Under the pieces are notes generated by a model. It had not been told where the DNA came from. It worked only from the letters and a program-made list of their open reading frames with translations, and did no database searches. From Aphis gossypii (lineage: Eukaryota > Arthropoda > Insecta > Hemiptera > Aphididae), in contig NC_065533.1 in the NCBI RefSeq assembly GCF_020184175.1, positions 46,228,351-46,292,350 on the forward strand: 64,000 nucleotides of DNA, given 5' to 3'. A program made the position numbers and the translations under genes. Of this stretch, positions 25,270-36,824 are shown piece by piece (within the stretch, counting starts at the first letter, position 1; each line of letters starts with the position of its first letter).

Positions 25270-27834
25270 TACAACCTACGTTGGTTTTAGTATTACATGG
25301 GCTCAGATTTTAATGCCCCAAAAACTGTAAAAATTATTGAAAAAATGCATTTTAACTGCAATAATGTACTTAAAAAAATTACCCAAATTTTTTTTTATAT
25401 TTTTTATTTTAATAATATACAAATACAATAAAATATATAAGATTAAATTATATAAAAATATTTTTTGATGAATTACTGAATGATTATATAAAAAATTGAT
25501 CATATAAATATTTGATTACCTTTGTAAAATAAAGGTTGAGTTGTCATATCGATACCTATGATTACACTAAATAAAGTAGTTGAAAAGATTTTAATGTCTC
25601 TTGAACTTGTAAATTGCTATGATTGTTATGAATATTTAAAATAAAAATATAAGATAATATATTTATATATATAATATTGGTATAGGATAATATATGACAC
25701 AAGGTGTTAAGTGAATTACTTATTAAGTCGATTAGTTAAATATTAAACATTAATTTTAATTTCTAAACAATATTATGATGTAAATAATATAGGTAAGTAG
25801 TTGTTATTTGTTGTCTCAGATATTTCAATAATGAGAATTGTAAGCCTCCAAAAAAGTTGGAATTTGAAACATTTTTTAAACTACTTGTTAAAATACCCTA
25901 AATAGTTTCAATTTTTTTGAGATTGAATTTTTTTATATAAAATAAAAAACATAGTTAACTATTTTACTTATATAATTTACCAAATATTTATTACAATACT
26001 TATAAAATATATATTAAACCAAGCACACAATAAATTCCAAATGTTATTAAATAATAAATATATATTTTGTTATCGATGGCGAGTTTTTTATTTAGCTACC
26101 AGGAATAAATAAAATTTGCTCAAGAGTAAATTAAATACTAAAATTTTTAAATAATTTAATGAGTTGGTAGGTTGAGGTAATTCAAGTTGGAATTTTAGTA
26201 AAATATATTAAACACTAAAGTATAAAATAATGTATATATAAGGTAGTTATTAATATATGAGTTGGTTAACAACATACCTAGGTTATATACTTTTATAAGC
26301 TCAAAAAAAGAATATAATTGTACATATATATATATATATATATCTTGTTTTTGAACACCAACAAATGCAAATGTTATTTAACATTAATTAACATATAAGT
26401 ATAATGTTTTTTATTTATATATTATGCAAAATATGACATTGTGTAAGGGAGTAAATTTTAAATAACTTTGCGAGTTAAGTGCATTACATTGCATAGCAGA
26501 AAAACACATTTAAATACACTAAATAGCTTAAATTTTTCTGAAATTGAAAATATGTATAATAAGTTAAAAATATTTAACTATTATTTAATTATTAAAAATA
26601 CAATATATTATATTCAGTAGTTTCCAAAATATTAACTACAATATTTATGTATTGCTATTATTTATTTTTTGAAAGAGCAGACTAAAAATTAATAATAACT
26701 TTGGATATGATTAACATACTAATTCAATTTTAATTTTAGATTTAAAACCAAAACTGAGATTTGTTTTGTTTTAATTTCTTGAGTGAAGTCAATTACTATG
26801 CTGTCAAATGGATTGTCATGATTTGAACAACACGTGTGTAATTCTAATACATTAAATATAAAATTAAAACGAATTAAAAATACAATCCCATTTTGAAATA
26901 ACAGAATATTATACGTTAATGTCCATATGCAATATCAAGATATAACTTAATTTAAGTTATAACTTACAAGTAGGTACCTTGTTATAAACAAAGTTAGTTA
27001 AAGTAGTTGGTAATAATTTAATTATAATTTTATTGAAGACAATTTTTATGTAATTTAGTTACTTACTTTTGTTAATTTTTCCAAATTACTCTTGTTGAAA
27101 TATTTAATAAAAAAAATCACAAATATTTAAATATTAAAAAGGTATTAAAAAAAATTTGCAATACTAAAAAGGAACATACCATGTCAACATATTATCATAT
27201 CAATATCATCAACAAAAAATTCTATTATTATAAGAAATACTATTTACATTAAATGAATTAGGTAATACAAGACCTACTATATATATATATACATTTTTAA
27301 AGAATGTAATAATTATACCAAAGTATGTAAACATTTATAAAATAAAATCAATCTTATTTCAATTATAATAGCTTAGCATAAATTCTGTTCATTTTTATCA
27401 AATTAAATATATCTCATTTCAATGAAAAAAATATTTTTACAATAATATCCATTAGGATAATACTAATAGTATTACACATTTTCAGTTATGCAGTTATGGC
27501 TAAGGTCACTTAGATAATGAGCATATTTTTAATAATAAAAAGTAATTTAATTTAAATTGTATGTTATAATTAGTACCTAATGGGATTTAATTACCTATCA
27601 AAAAAATGTAATTTATCTAACACTATACCTTTGTTATTGAAATAATAAATTATAATTTGGTAATTAAATGTATTTAACTACCTATCTTGTTTCTATATTT
27701 ATTTTTATGTACACATAAATAAACTTATTTAAACTTGTATTATATTTAAGGAACAGTTATAACATTTTATCATTTCTATCATAATAAATTGAAGAAATTA
27801 TTAATTTTATAATATACAATTCTGTTTATTATAG
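25270..27834. other. AT-rich DNA, likely intron or intergenic
   Basis: No exon could be defended. A TA dinucleotide run lies near 26321-26343. Just upstream, 25203-25268 is open for 22 codons from an ATG and ends at a CAG|GTACAA donor-like site, but nothing else supports it. Confidence 0.5.
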
Positions 27835-27917
27835 GAATGCAATTGATAGAAAAACTGTTATCCCGTGACAATATAAAGAACCTGATATCCATTCTACCCC
27901 AGTCCCCAGCAGCATAA
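27835..27917 (+). CDS. Probable terminal exon of an unidentified gene (partial)
   Basis: A good 3' splice site (TTTATTATAG) ends at 27834. It is followed by two bases completing a split codon and then 26 codons reading MQLIEKLLSRDN, IKNLISILPQSPAA and TAA (27915-27917). Base composition jumps away from the flanking AT-rich DNA over exactly this interval. A polyadenylation signal AATAAA follows at 27936-27941, giving a compact 3' end. I do not recognise the protein. The helix-like leucine/isoleucine pattern and proline-rich tail are all that can be said. The upstream exon was not found, so the gene probably has a long last intron. The gene would be convergent with BiP, about 0.8 kb away. It could still be a chance frame. 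Confidence 0.45.
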
Positions 27918-27935
27918 ATATATTTTTAAAATGTG

Positions 27936-27941
27936 AATAAA
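27936..27941 (+). terminator. Candidate polyadenylation signal AATAAA
   Basis: AATAAA lies 19 bases after the stop codon of the candidate terminal exon ending at 27917. The position fits a short 3' untranslated region if that exon is real. Confidence 0.4.
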
Positions 27942-28754
27942 ATATAACAACATTGCTAATGCGATGTATTGCAAATAAAATATATTTCTTTGGTTATAAT
28001 AATATTTTTTATACAAAATATTTTGGTAATTATATTTTTTTTTATTTTTTAAATGTTACGTAATGATACCAACAATCAACATAATTAACAACAATAATTG
28101 GCTTAATTTTATTCATTATACTACACAAAAGTGGGGTAAAAAGCAAACTTTTTCATTTTCGGTCGAAAGCTATATACTCTAAGCTATATATAGTATATAT
28201 AATATTATAATCTGAATTTTTTTTTTTTAGCATCAATAACAACCAAATTATATTTTCACACATATATATATATACTATATAGTACGTTTATTATATATTT
28301 ATATGTAGGTACTTACTACTTATTACACATATCTATTAATATTTGTATGCGCATAATATATTTTGTATTCCATTTGTTTGAAATAATAATTCATATACTT
28401 GCTTGTCACACAATTTTTCTGTAATTTATTCTCTTATAAATTTCTACATTATAAATAGGTACTTGTTTTCTTTCGTGTGCAATATAAAATAAATCCATAA
28501 TAATGTGTATAATATGTATTATTTATAAATGAACATTTCTAGAAATGAAAATCTAACTATTTTTAACCTATTTTATTCAACAATTTCACAAAGTTATGCT
28601 GAAAAACACAAAATTTTTAAAATTGTTAAATGTTGAAATCTGTTTTAACAAAGTGCTCTGAGCATAATCTATATGTACTATGTAGGTTTACAAATGTATG
28701 GACTTTTCTAGTAGATCAGGATGACGAAAGAGTGTTATCAAATAGATTTAAATG
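27942..28754. other. Convergent intergenic gap, no feature seen
   Basis: AT-rich DNA between the plus-strand candidate exon and the 3' end of the BiP gene. Only TA runs (for example 28263-28280) are visible. Confidence 0.5.
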
Positions 28755-28760
28755 TTTATT
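28755..28760 (-). terminator. Candidate polyadenylation signal for BiP
   Basis: TTTATT on the plus strand reads AATAAA on the gene's strand, about 180 bases after the BiP stop codon. It is the first exact hexamer I found downstream of the stop, so it is the likeliest 3' end. Confidence 0.45.
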
Positions 28761-28936
28761 GTACAAAAAAACCAAATAATTCAAACCTTTTATAAAATGA
28801 TAAATTGCATACATAGAAAACAATATGTTAACATATGCCTTATTATTTATCTAACTGCTTAACATACATAATCCAAAAGGAAGTAAAATCTTAGCAGTCT
28901 TTTATACAATAAATACATTTATAAATATTTCCATTT

Positions 28937-31900
28937 TTAAAGTTCATCTTTCTCAGCATCTCCAGCGGGTGGAGGAGGAACACCATCAGTCCTAGCATAT
29001 AATTTTGATATGATTGGGTTAACAACACTCTCCAATTCGGATAATTGTGTTTTGAATTGTTCTGGATCAGCATCTTGATTCTCATCCAACCATTTAATCT
29101 TAGCATCAATAATGTCTTCCATTTTTGTTTTTTCAGAGTCTGACAACTAAACACAAAAAAATAATATATGAAAATAAATTAAATAAGATTAAAACAAAAA
29201 TATATCTTTACCTTTCCACCTAATTGTTCTTCATTACCGATTTGACTCTTTAATGAGTATGCATAAGATTCCAGATCATTTCTAGATTCAACACGTTCCT
29301 TCAATTTTTTGTCATCATCAGCAAACCGCTCAGCTTCCTTGATCATACGTTCTATGTCTTGTGGTGTTAATCTATTTTGATCATTGGTAATGACAATCTT
29401 TTCTAGGTTACCAGTTCCCTTATCTTCTGCACTAACTAGCAGAATACCATTAGCATCAATTTCAAATGTTACTTCAATTTGTGGAACTCCTCTAGGTGCA
29501 GGGGGTATTCCTGTAAGATCGAATTTTCCTAAAAGATGATTATCTTTGGTCAACGGTCGTTCACCTTCAAATACTTGAATTGTAACAGTGTTTTGATTAT
29601 CAGAAGCAGTGGAGAAAACTTGACTTTTCTTAGTTGGAATAACTGTGTTACGTTTAATCAATTTGGTCATAACTCCACCAACAGTTTCAATACCCATAGT
29701 TAAAGGATTTACATCTAATAGAATGATTGCATCTGTATCTTGTTCGCCTGATAAAACTCCAGCCTGAACAGCAGCACCGTAAGCAACAGCTTCATCTGGA
29801 TTAATACCACGTGATGGTTCCTTTCCATTAAAATACTCTTTGACTAGCTGTTGAACTTTAGGAATTCTAGTACTACCACCAACCAACACAATTTCATCAA
29901 TATCCTTTTTATTCATATCAGCATCCTCCATTACTTTTTGAACGGGTTTCATGGTAGATTTAAACAAATCCATGTTAAGTTCTTCAAATTTGGCACGAGT
30001 CAAAGTCTCAGAGAAATCATGTCCTTCAAAGAAACTTTCAATTTCTATGCGCACTTGATGACTGGCAGAAAGACCACGTTTTGCCTTTTCTACTTCACGT
30101 CTCAATTTCTGAACTGCACGGTTATCTTTTCTGATATCCTTACCCTTCTTTTTCTTATACAACTTAATGAAATGATCCATAACTCTTTGATCAAAATCTT
30201 CTCCACCTAAATGAGTATCTCCATTTGTTGAAACTACTTCGAAGACACCATTATCAATTGTCAACAATGATACATCAAAGGTACCACCACCCAAATCAAA
30301 TACAAGAACATTTTTTTCGCCTTCCCTTTTATCTAAACCATATGCTATTGCTGCAGCTGTTGGCTCATTAATGATTCTCATGATTGTGAGACCTGCAATA
30401 GCTCCTGCATCTTTAGTAGCTTGACGTTGACCATCATTGAAATAAGCGGGTACGGTGACGACTGCATGTGTTACAGTTTTGCCTAAGTATGCTTCAGCAG
30501 TTTCTTTCATCTTAGCTAATATCATAGCAGAAATTTCTTCAGGTCCAAACACTTTGACTGTACCTTCAATAGTTTCAAGTTCAATGTGAGGCTTAGTATT
30601 TTTTTCAACCACCTAAAAAAATATAAATACAAAGTATGAATATAAAATTATTGAAAATATATAAAAAAAAATATGATAATTTACCTTGAAGGGGAAGAAC
30701 TTAACATCATGTTGAACATTGACATCAGACCAATCACGGCCAATTAATCGCTTTACATCAAATACTGTATTCTCAGGATTCGTAGTAAGCTGATTTTTAG
30801 CTGCATCCCCAATAAGACGTTCTCCTTCTTTAGTGAATGCAACATACGATGGAGTAATTCTGTTACCTTGATCATTGGCTATTATTTCTACTCGTCCATT
30901 TTTATACACCCCAACACTAAAAATAGACAAAAAATGTATTGTTACGTTTGAATTTTAAAGATTTATATTGGCATTTAAAAAGTTAACATTAATATAAATA
31001 AAAATATTTGTTGAAGTTTGAAAACAAAAGTTCAATACATAAAATTAATAAAAGAAAATAATATTAAAATAAACTCAAGTAACATACTTAAATAAAACTA
31101 AGAATAAATAAAAAATTGATAAAGACGATATTAATAATTTTAATGATATTCAATTTCAAAAATACCTTATTATGTATAATTAGGTTAATTACACAAGCAT
31201 TATTTAATTTCAAACATTAAAGCTAATATATTTTTAATTTTAATTTTGTATCACGAAAATAAACTTAAACCATCAAAAGAATCTTACTGAAAATAATAAA
31301 AGAAAAATATTATCCAATTAAATGTTTCCCTAATGCATCACCTTTACAATATTTTTAATGATGGCACAGGTTTATTCCAGGTTAAGTATTCAAAATTATT
31401 TAAATAGGAACCTAACCTGAGATATCCATTTAAAACGTAATTATTTTTTTATAGATGATAATTAATAAATTGAAACTAAAAATATGTAACTTAAACATAA
31501 CTACTAATCATTATACTTGTATTTATTAATTAACCTAACATGTGGTTTGTAAGTAGTGTATACTAAGTATCTGGGCCGGATTGGTCTGGCGAATTACCAA
31601 AAACAAATCAGTGGGCCGTTCAAAATATGAACCGGTTTTGGATATTTGTTTGTATTTTTTTTTTTTTTAATAAATTAGTAAAAACATTAGAAATAAAATT
31701 TATTTAAATTATTTAAACTGTACAGTAGGTAGCTGTAGCTGTAATCAAACGTCAGAAATTCTAAAACTAGGTAGACCGATATCTTGCCAATCCGGCGCTG
31801 CTAAGTGTTTATTTTGAGAATTAGCAAACAATAAAATGTGAATGAAATTAAAGGATTATAGGATTATAACTGTTTTTAGATTTATACCACAGTTTATTCA

Positions 31901-32076
31901 TACCTTACATAAGTAAACAAATTAATGAATTATAATTACCATGAATACGTTGTGCCTAAATCAATACCAATAACAGTACCAAGTTCGTCTTTAGATTTTG
32001 TTCCTTCCTTAGACACAATCGGGCCAACTAAAAATAACAGTGCCCAAAAAGCACAAATAGACCCTCGGTGGTCCAT
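28937..32076 (-). CDS. HSPA5: BiP/GRP78, ER-resident Hsp70 chaperone, 4 coding exons, 659 codons
   Basis: BiP is the ATP-driven Hsp70 of the endoplasmic reticulum; it binds translocating and misfolded proteins and restrains the unfolded-protein sensors. Coding exons on the minus strand are 31940-32076, 30685-30916, 29212-30612 and 28937-29146. All junctions are GT-AG, and the joined frame is 659 codons, the usual length for BiP. Residues 1 to about 22 form a hydrophobic signal peptide. IGIDLGTTYS (36-45) and the VFDLGGGTFDVSLL phosphate-2 region (about 228-241) mark the Hsp70 ATPase domain. IVLVGGSTRIPKVQ marks the adenosine side, and GERPLTKDN and GIPPAPRGVPQIEV lie in the substrate-binding domain. 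The protein ends in AEKDEL, the ER-retrieval signal that separates it from cytosolic Hsc70. The start is the only ATG giving a signal peptide. The first intron holds a MITE (31571-31800). No truncation or frameshift is seen. Confidence 0.97.
31571..31800. mobile_element. hAT-type MITE in BiP intron 1, 230 bp
   Basis: The ends CTGGGCCGGATTGG and CCAATCCGGCGCTG are inverted repeats (12 of 14). They are flanked by a near-perfect 8-bp target duplication, CTAAGTAT (31563-31570) and CTAAGTGT (31801-31808), the size made by hAT transposases. There is no coding capacity. It lies between coding exons 1 and 2 of BiP, clear of both splice sites. Confidence 0.75.
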
Positions 32077-32092
32077 ATCCAGGTTTTGATTT

Positions 32093-32343
32093 CTATAAAA
32101 TAAAAAATTATAATGGTTAATATCTAGTATTCCAAATGGTTTTAAAGCCCGGGTTTCCTACAATCACGCATCCGTGATCACGCAAATTCTGCCACAGTAG
32201 CGACCGCTGCGTGATCGCACAGCGATCGGTACTGTGGCAACATTTGCGGGATCACGAAAGCGTAGTTGTAGGAAACCAGGGCTTAATACGGTTAATTTCG
32301 TTATTAGAATAAGATTATTAATAACAAATAAATTATATTTACC
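32093..32343 (-). other. Possible intron in the BiP 5' untranslated region
   Basis: On the gene strand a TTTTG|GTAAATA donor at 32343/32342 and a TTATTTTATAG acceptor ending at 32093 bracket about 250 bases upstream of the BiP start codon. If used, they place a non-coding first exon beyond 32343, next to the CpG-rich promoter block. The hairpin MITE at 32146-32283 would then be intronic. Inference only; no transcript evidence is available here. Confidence 0.35.
32146..32283. mobile_element. PIF/Harbinger-like palindromic MITE, 138 bp, just upstream of BiP
   Basis: The ends AGCCCGGGTTTCCTACAA and TTGTAGGAAACCAGGGCT are inverted repeats. They are flanked by the 3-bp direct repeat TAA (32143-32145 and 32284-32286), the target size of PIF/Harbinger elements. 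The pairing does not stop at the ends. The two halves of the whole element are imperfect reverse complements up to a centre near 32214 (CGCTGCGTGATCGCACAGCG), so the unit folds into one long hairpin. It sits 70-210 bases upstream of the BiP start codon. Confidence 0.75.
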
Positions 32344-32399
32344 AAAACAATGAGCATAAATTGAATAGATTTACAACGGGAAATGGTTTAAAACAATAA

Positions 32400-32820
32400 A
32401 AGTCTAATTGTATGTTGAACAGGACCCGGCGAATCTCGACCGACGACTACGATGACGAACGAGTTATGACGATGGGTCGATAGCGAGTAGTCAGAACGAA
32501 GATAATAAAATTGAACACGTACACCAAATTTGAGAGATAATATGTAAACAGAATGCAGAATAGTTCATGACAAAATAATTATTTTATCATGGAATAGTGA
32601 ACGCCGAACGGTAAGTCGGGAACCAACCCAACCCCGCGCAGAATACGACCCTATCGTCTGAATCCATTTTCATAATATTTGTAATCTTAGGTCTAACATC
32701 ATGTCGGTGTACGGAACCATTTCCTTGTTCAGACGTCTTCAGTTGTTCATAAGGAACCAATACTGCCCCAGCTGATCGAGTTTCGCTTCTATATCGTTTT
32801 AGGATTTTTTGTAGTCTAAA
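32400..32820 (-). promoter_or_regulatory. CpG-richer block, likely BiP promoter and first exon
   Basis: The DNA immediately upstream of BiP is locally rich in CG dinucleotides (32425-32510, 32600-32660) before returning to AT-rich DNA. That is the expected place for the promoter. I looked for a full ER-stress element (CCAAT, nine bases, CCACG) and found none, so stress regulation cannot be read from the sequence. Confidence 0.4.
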
Positions 32821-32837
32821 CCTATGTATTAGGTTAT

Positions 32838-32893
32838 GTATATATAGTATATATCTATATATATACTATATATATATATGTATATAGATATAT
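32838..32893. repeat. TA-rich microsatellite, palindromic
   Basis: Alternating TATATA with AGTATA and CTATATA interruptions forms an imperfect palindrome upstream of the BiP promoter block. It is probably a simple microsatellite. Confidence 0.6.
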
Positions 32894-34762
32894 GCCCGTA
32901 ATGCGGCCATTTGACTGTTAGATACTTTTTAAATATTTTACTTATCAGTTAATAATTAGTTCTTAACGTTAAGTGTATTGAGCATATTTTTTAAATTGTC
33001 AAAGCGCGTATCATAACTGCTATATTTTTAATTTTTAATTTAGAGTTTATTGTATTATTTATATAAGTAATACATTGACTGATGATCAATCTGTGTATCG
33101 GCGGCCAACGGCTGATGCTTACAAAATACAAATTCTCAAAAGCGAAAGTAAGTAATTTCGTCAGCAAAGCCGTTATTACTATTAACGTTCCACGGATGTT
33201 ATTTAGTATTTAGCTCTCCAGTGGTTAGTAGATTTTTTTCTAAAACATTAGAACCATCAGGACTTATTTATATCTATCGACAGAGACATTTTAGTATTTT
33301 TTTTTAGACCATAGCTCAAACGGCTGTAATGTTGTCTTGCTGTCTTCAGCATTGTGAAGTTTCATAATTTCAACTGTTCACACCAATTCGGTTACAAAAA
33401 TGTGTCTTATTCAATAAACAATCATAATTTATATTATGGTATGACATGTATTATTTTGTACTGTAGTCGTTCATACATGATTCTGGATATAATACTTAAT
33501 TATAATAATATGATTTACTATTAATTGTTAGTTTTTTTATACAATTGGCTCTGGTGAACATTTTCACTGGCATAGACCTATGTTTTAAATCACGTTCATC
33601 GCGGAAGTAACCTGTACAATAAGTTTTGATTCAATCTTTGATTTTACTGTTTTTCCTCATCTACTCTTAACATTCATTTTTGTTATGATTATCAAAAAAA
33701 TTTTTTTTTGGTTTAGTTAGAAGTGTGCTCATTGATATAAATGTAATGCAGATGTACCTAATTTAAATAATTAAATATATATTTTTAAAATCAATAAAAT
33801 GATTTACTAAAATTTACAATTTTTTTTCTCAACCTGACCAGTGATTACTCTGATGGAAAAAATAGAAAAGCTTGTTGAGCATTTAAATTAGTTATTGTAT
33901 ACTCACTTTTAATTTTATTTAAATTAGTATAAAAATTAGGAAGTACCCTTCAGCCATTATACAATTATAATAAAATAATAATAATATTATTATACAAACC
34001 CCATTAAAAATAATAAAAATATCTTTGGTTTTGCTGTATACTTAAAAAATGACAAAAATATTAAAAACATGTACATTTTTTAAAATTCTAAATAATTTAT
34101 ACATCATTATAAAAATTTCTTCTTTGGAAGCCCTTTTCAAACATTTAAACTCCACAAGCATGATAGCTCAAAAAGCCCATGATAAAATATGAGCTATTTT
34201 ATTTACCATCCAATCAGACTTATTTGCAAGAAATGCTCTCTTAATTAGGATAATGTGTGGCAGCAATGAGACTTTTAGTATGTAAATTATTTTTTTTCTT
34301 TATTTATATTTTTTGTATATACCATTTTCTTAAACAATATGTATATAATAATATAACCAGGACTGGATAGTATCTCACTATCTCAGATAACAATTGTATC
34401 TTATATCTCTATTGAGATACATTATTTAATTGTATCTTGTATTGTGTATCTAAATACTTTTTTTATTTGTATCTAGCATCTTTTTATGATTAAGATACTA
34501 GATACATTCAAAAATTATGTTTTAATTATATACATTTTTTCCTAATTGCTCAGTAATAAGTTTTTGATTTGAAGAAGACTGGTTGGGTCCACAATCTGCA
34601 GAAATTATAAAAAGTTTATTAGGTTGTTCTTTAATTTATCCTTGTCTAACAAGATGAAATTCATTATTTAATTTATTAGTTTATTTTTTATTTTTTTTTT
34701 ATTAGTCAACTTCTTATTTATAAAATTATAAAGCAAAACTAAATATTATTTTCTCACATATA
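32894..34762. other. AT-rich DNA, transposon-like AGATAC repeats near 34360-34510
   Basis: No gene is visible. From about 34362 (CAGGACTGGATAGTATCTCA) to 34510 the sequence is dominated by variants of GTATCT and AGATAC, like the body of a hAT-type non-autonomous element. No matching right end with a target duplication was found. Confidence 0.45.
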
Positions 34763-34911
34763 TCTTTTATTTTCCTTTAATAAAAAGTACACTTTGTGAC
34801 TCTTTTGGTTGTTTACATATAAATAAGGTAAATATATTCTTCACGTTATGAGAATTATATAAATTGATGTAATAATTAATACTAAACGAATGATATGTAT
34901 CTAAATAGATT

Positions 34912-35580
34912 TTACATTGATATTTAAAATCTTCAAATATATTAGTTACTAAAACAGGAATTCTGAAATTAGCAGATTTTGGTCTATCTCGTGCATTTAG
35001 TATACCAACAAAAAATAAACCAAATAAGTAATTAAAAAATCTTTAAAATACTTGTTATATATTTAATCTGTTATTATTAATGATTTCAGTTACACTAATA
35101 GTGTAGTAACACTATGGTATTGTCCTTCTGAGTTACTGCTTGGTGAACATAATTACAGTCCTGCTGTAGATGTGGGGAACAGGCTGCATTATGGTTGCAT
35201 TTTTTACTCAATATCCTATTATGCACGGTTCTTCAAAAAATAAGTCAATTAATGTTGATATCATTATAATGTGGGTCAATAATACCAGAAGTATGGCCTA
35301 ACATTGTCAATCTCGATGTGTAAAAAAAAAATTACACTTCCAAAACAAAATACAAGAAAGGTAAGTTTATTGAAATTTTCAAACTTTGTGTCTTAGACAT
35401 TAACTAAATGTTTATTTACAGGTACAGACATATTTTATACACCATATTTCTAGCAGTTTGGTATGTGATTTGATTGACCATTTATTAATGCTGGCTCGGG
35501 AAAGAGAAACGATGGTGACACAGCTTTAAATCAGGATTTTTTTTGGAAAGATCCCATTCCCAGTGATTTATTTAGTCATA
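34912..35580 (+). pseudogene. Cdk9: CDK9-like kinase, degenerate intron-containing pseudogene (copy 1 piece)
   Basis: Three pseudo-exons read as the C-lobe of CDK9, the kinase of the transcription-elongation factor P-TEFb. About 34920-35025 encodes SSNILVTKTGILKLADFGLS and RAFSIPTKNKPN, with the DFG motif intact. About 35092-35225 encodes YTNSVVTLWYCPSELLLGE and NYSPAVDVG. 35279-35580 encodes PEVWPNIVNLDV, CDLIDHLLML and ALNQDFFWKDPIPSDL. GT-AG introns remain between pieces (for example 35360-35421), so this derives from DNA duplication and not from an mRNA copy. Stops and frameshifts are present: a stop after NLDV, an APE-type PPE altered to PSE, and a frameshift before SSN. The N-lobe is missing here. 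It cannot encode a working kinase. Confidence 0.8.
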
Positions 35581-35687
35581 TAATAAATAAAAAACAATTG
35601 CCATGATTACAATATATTTCAAAAACGAAAATTTCAAAAGAACCAACAAATTGTAAAATGTGCAAAACCAATATCAGTTATAGTAGG

Positions 35688-35865
35688 CATGGGCGCCCAT
35701 TGGGAGGGGCAAGGGGGGCACTTGCCCGGGGGGGGCCCCTCTGGAAAAAAAATATTAAAAACTTGTAACTCAATAAATATTACCATAATATAATTATTAT
35801 CTTTACATTTGAGAATTTTTTATTTTGACCCCCCCCCCCTAAAATTTTACTTATGGGCGCCCATG
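35688..35865. mobile_element. hAT-like MITE with self-complementary ends, 178 bp
   Basis: Both termini contain the 13-base word CATGGGCGCCCAT or its reverse. They are flanked by ATAGTAGG (35680-35687) and TTAGTAGG (35866-35873), an 8-bp target duplication with one change. Each terminus is itself nearly palindromic. The interior carries long G and C runs (about 35702-35741 and 35829-35839). Superfamily is inferred from the 8-bp duplication. Confidence 0.7.
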
Positions 35866-36824
35866 TTAGTAGGTAATGGTGCTTCAACTTCTAACTTACA
35901 CGATCACATTTACTAAAGAATATGGTGTATAGCAACATAATCTTACAATAATATTATATACTTTTCGATATTATATTTATGATTAGTTAACTTTTTAATA
36001 TATTATTTACCATTTTTAAATATTGATATGACGTTAAACTTGGTGTATTGAATATTTTTATTATTATTTTAATATATTTAATCAATATTAATATTCCTAC
36101 AATACTTTAACTGTATATATTTATTATTGTTCATTTTTTGTTTAATAGAATCAGCTAATAATGTAGTGTATAACAGCATAATCCGATAATGATACATACT
36201 TTTGGTTAAAATATTTAAAAAATATAGGTATATTTATTACATAAATTAAATAAATAATTAATTAAATTTTTAAATATTATGAAAAACTGAGAGACTGATA
36301 TTTGTAAAGCTTATAAATTTTATCTAAAAATTGTATACAAAATGTTTAATATATATGCAATTTTAATTTATATGACATTAAATTTAACATATTATAATTT
36401 TTTATTTTTTTTATAATTATCATATTATACATATATGTATATAATGAATATTAATATACAATATTGTACATATTTATAATTGTTCTATTTTTTGTTTAAT
36501 GGAATCAAATATAAGTTAATATATTTATTTTTAATACGCACATAATATGTTTGAATTTAAAATATCATAATACTTATTACTATTATCAGGTATAGTAACT
36601 TTAAGTACCATATGTATTATATTTTTCTAGACAATTAATGTGATACAAAATATGTAAAACTTTTTAAATGTACTTTTATAAAATCTGTATCGACAACAAA
36701 AATGCCTAATATTTAAAATAATCAATATTCTTTTTATTTTTGTCTTATTACAGAGAGTATTTCATTATTATGTTAGTGACATACTTACATTAGTAAGAAT
36801 TATTACATTTTACTTATCGTTGAA

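Noticed and set aside
29851..30210. 119-codon plus-strand ORF
   Set aside because: It is the antisense shadow of BiP exon 3.
32400..32820. ER-stress response element upstream of BiP
   Set aside because: I searched by eye for CCAAT-N9-CCACG and its reverse and found CCAAT near 32757 without the CCACG half at the right distance.
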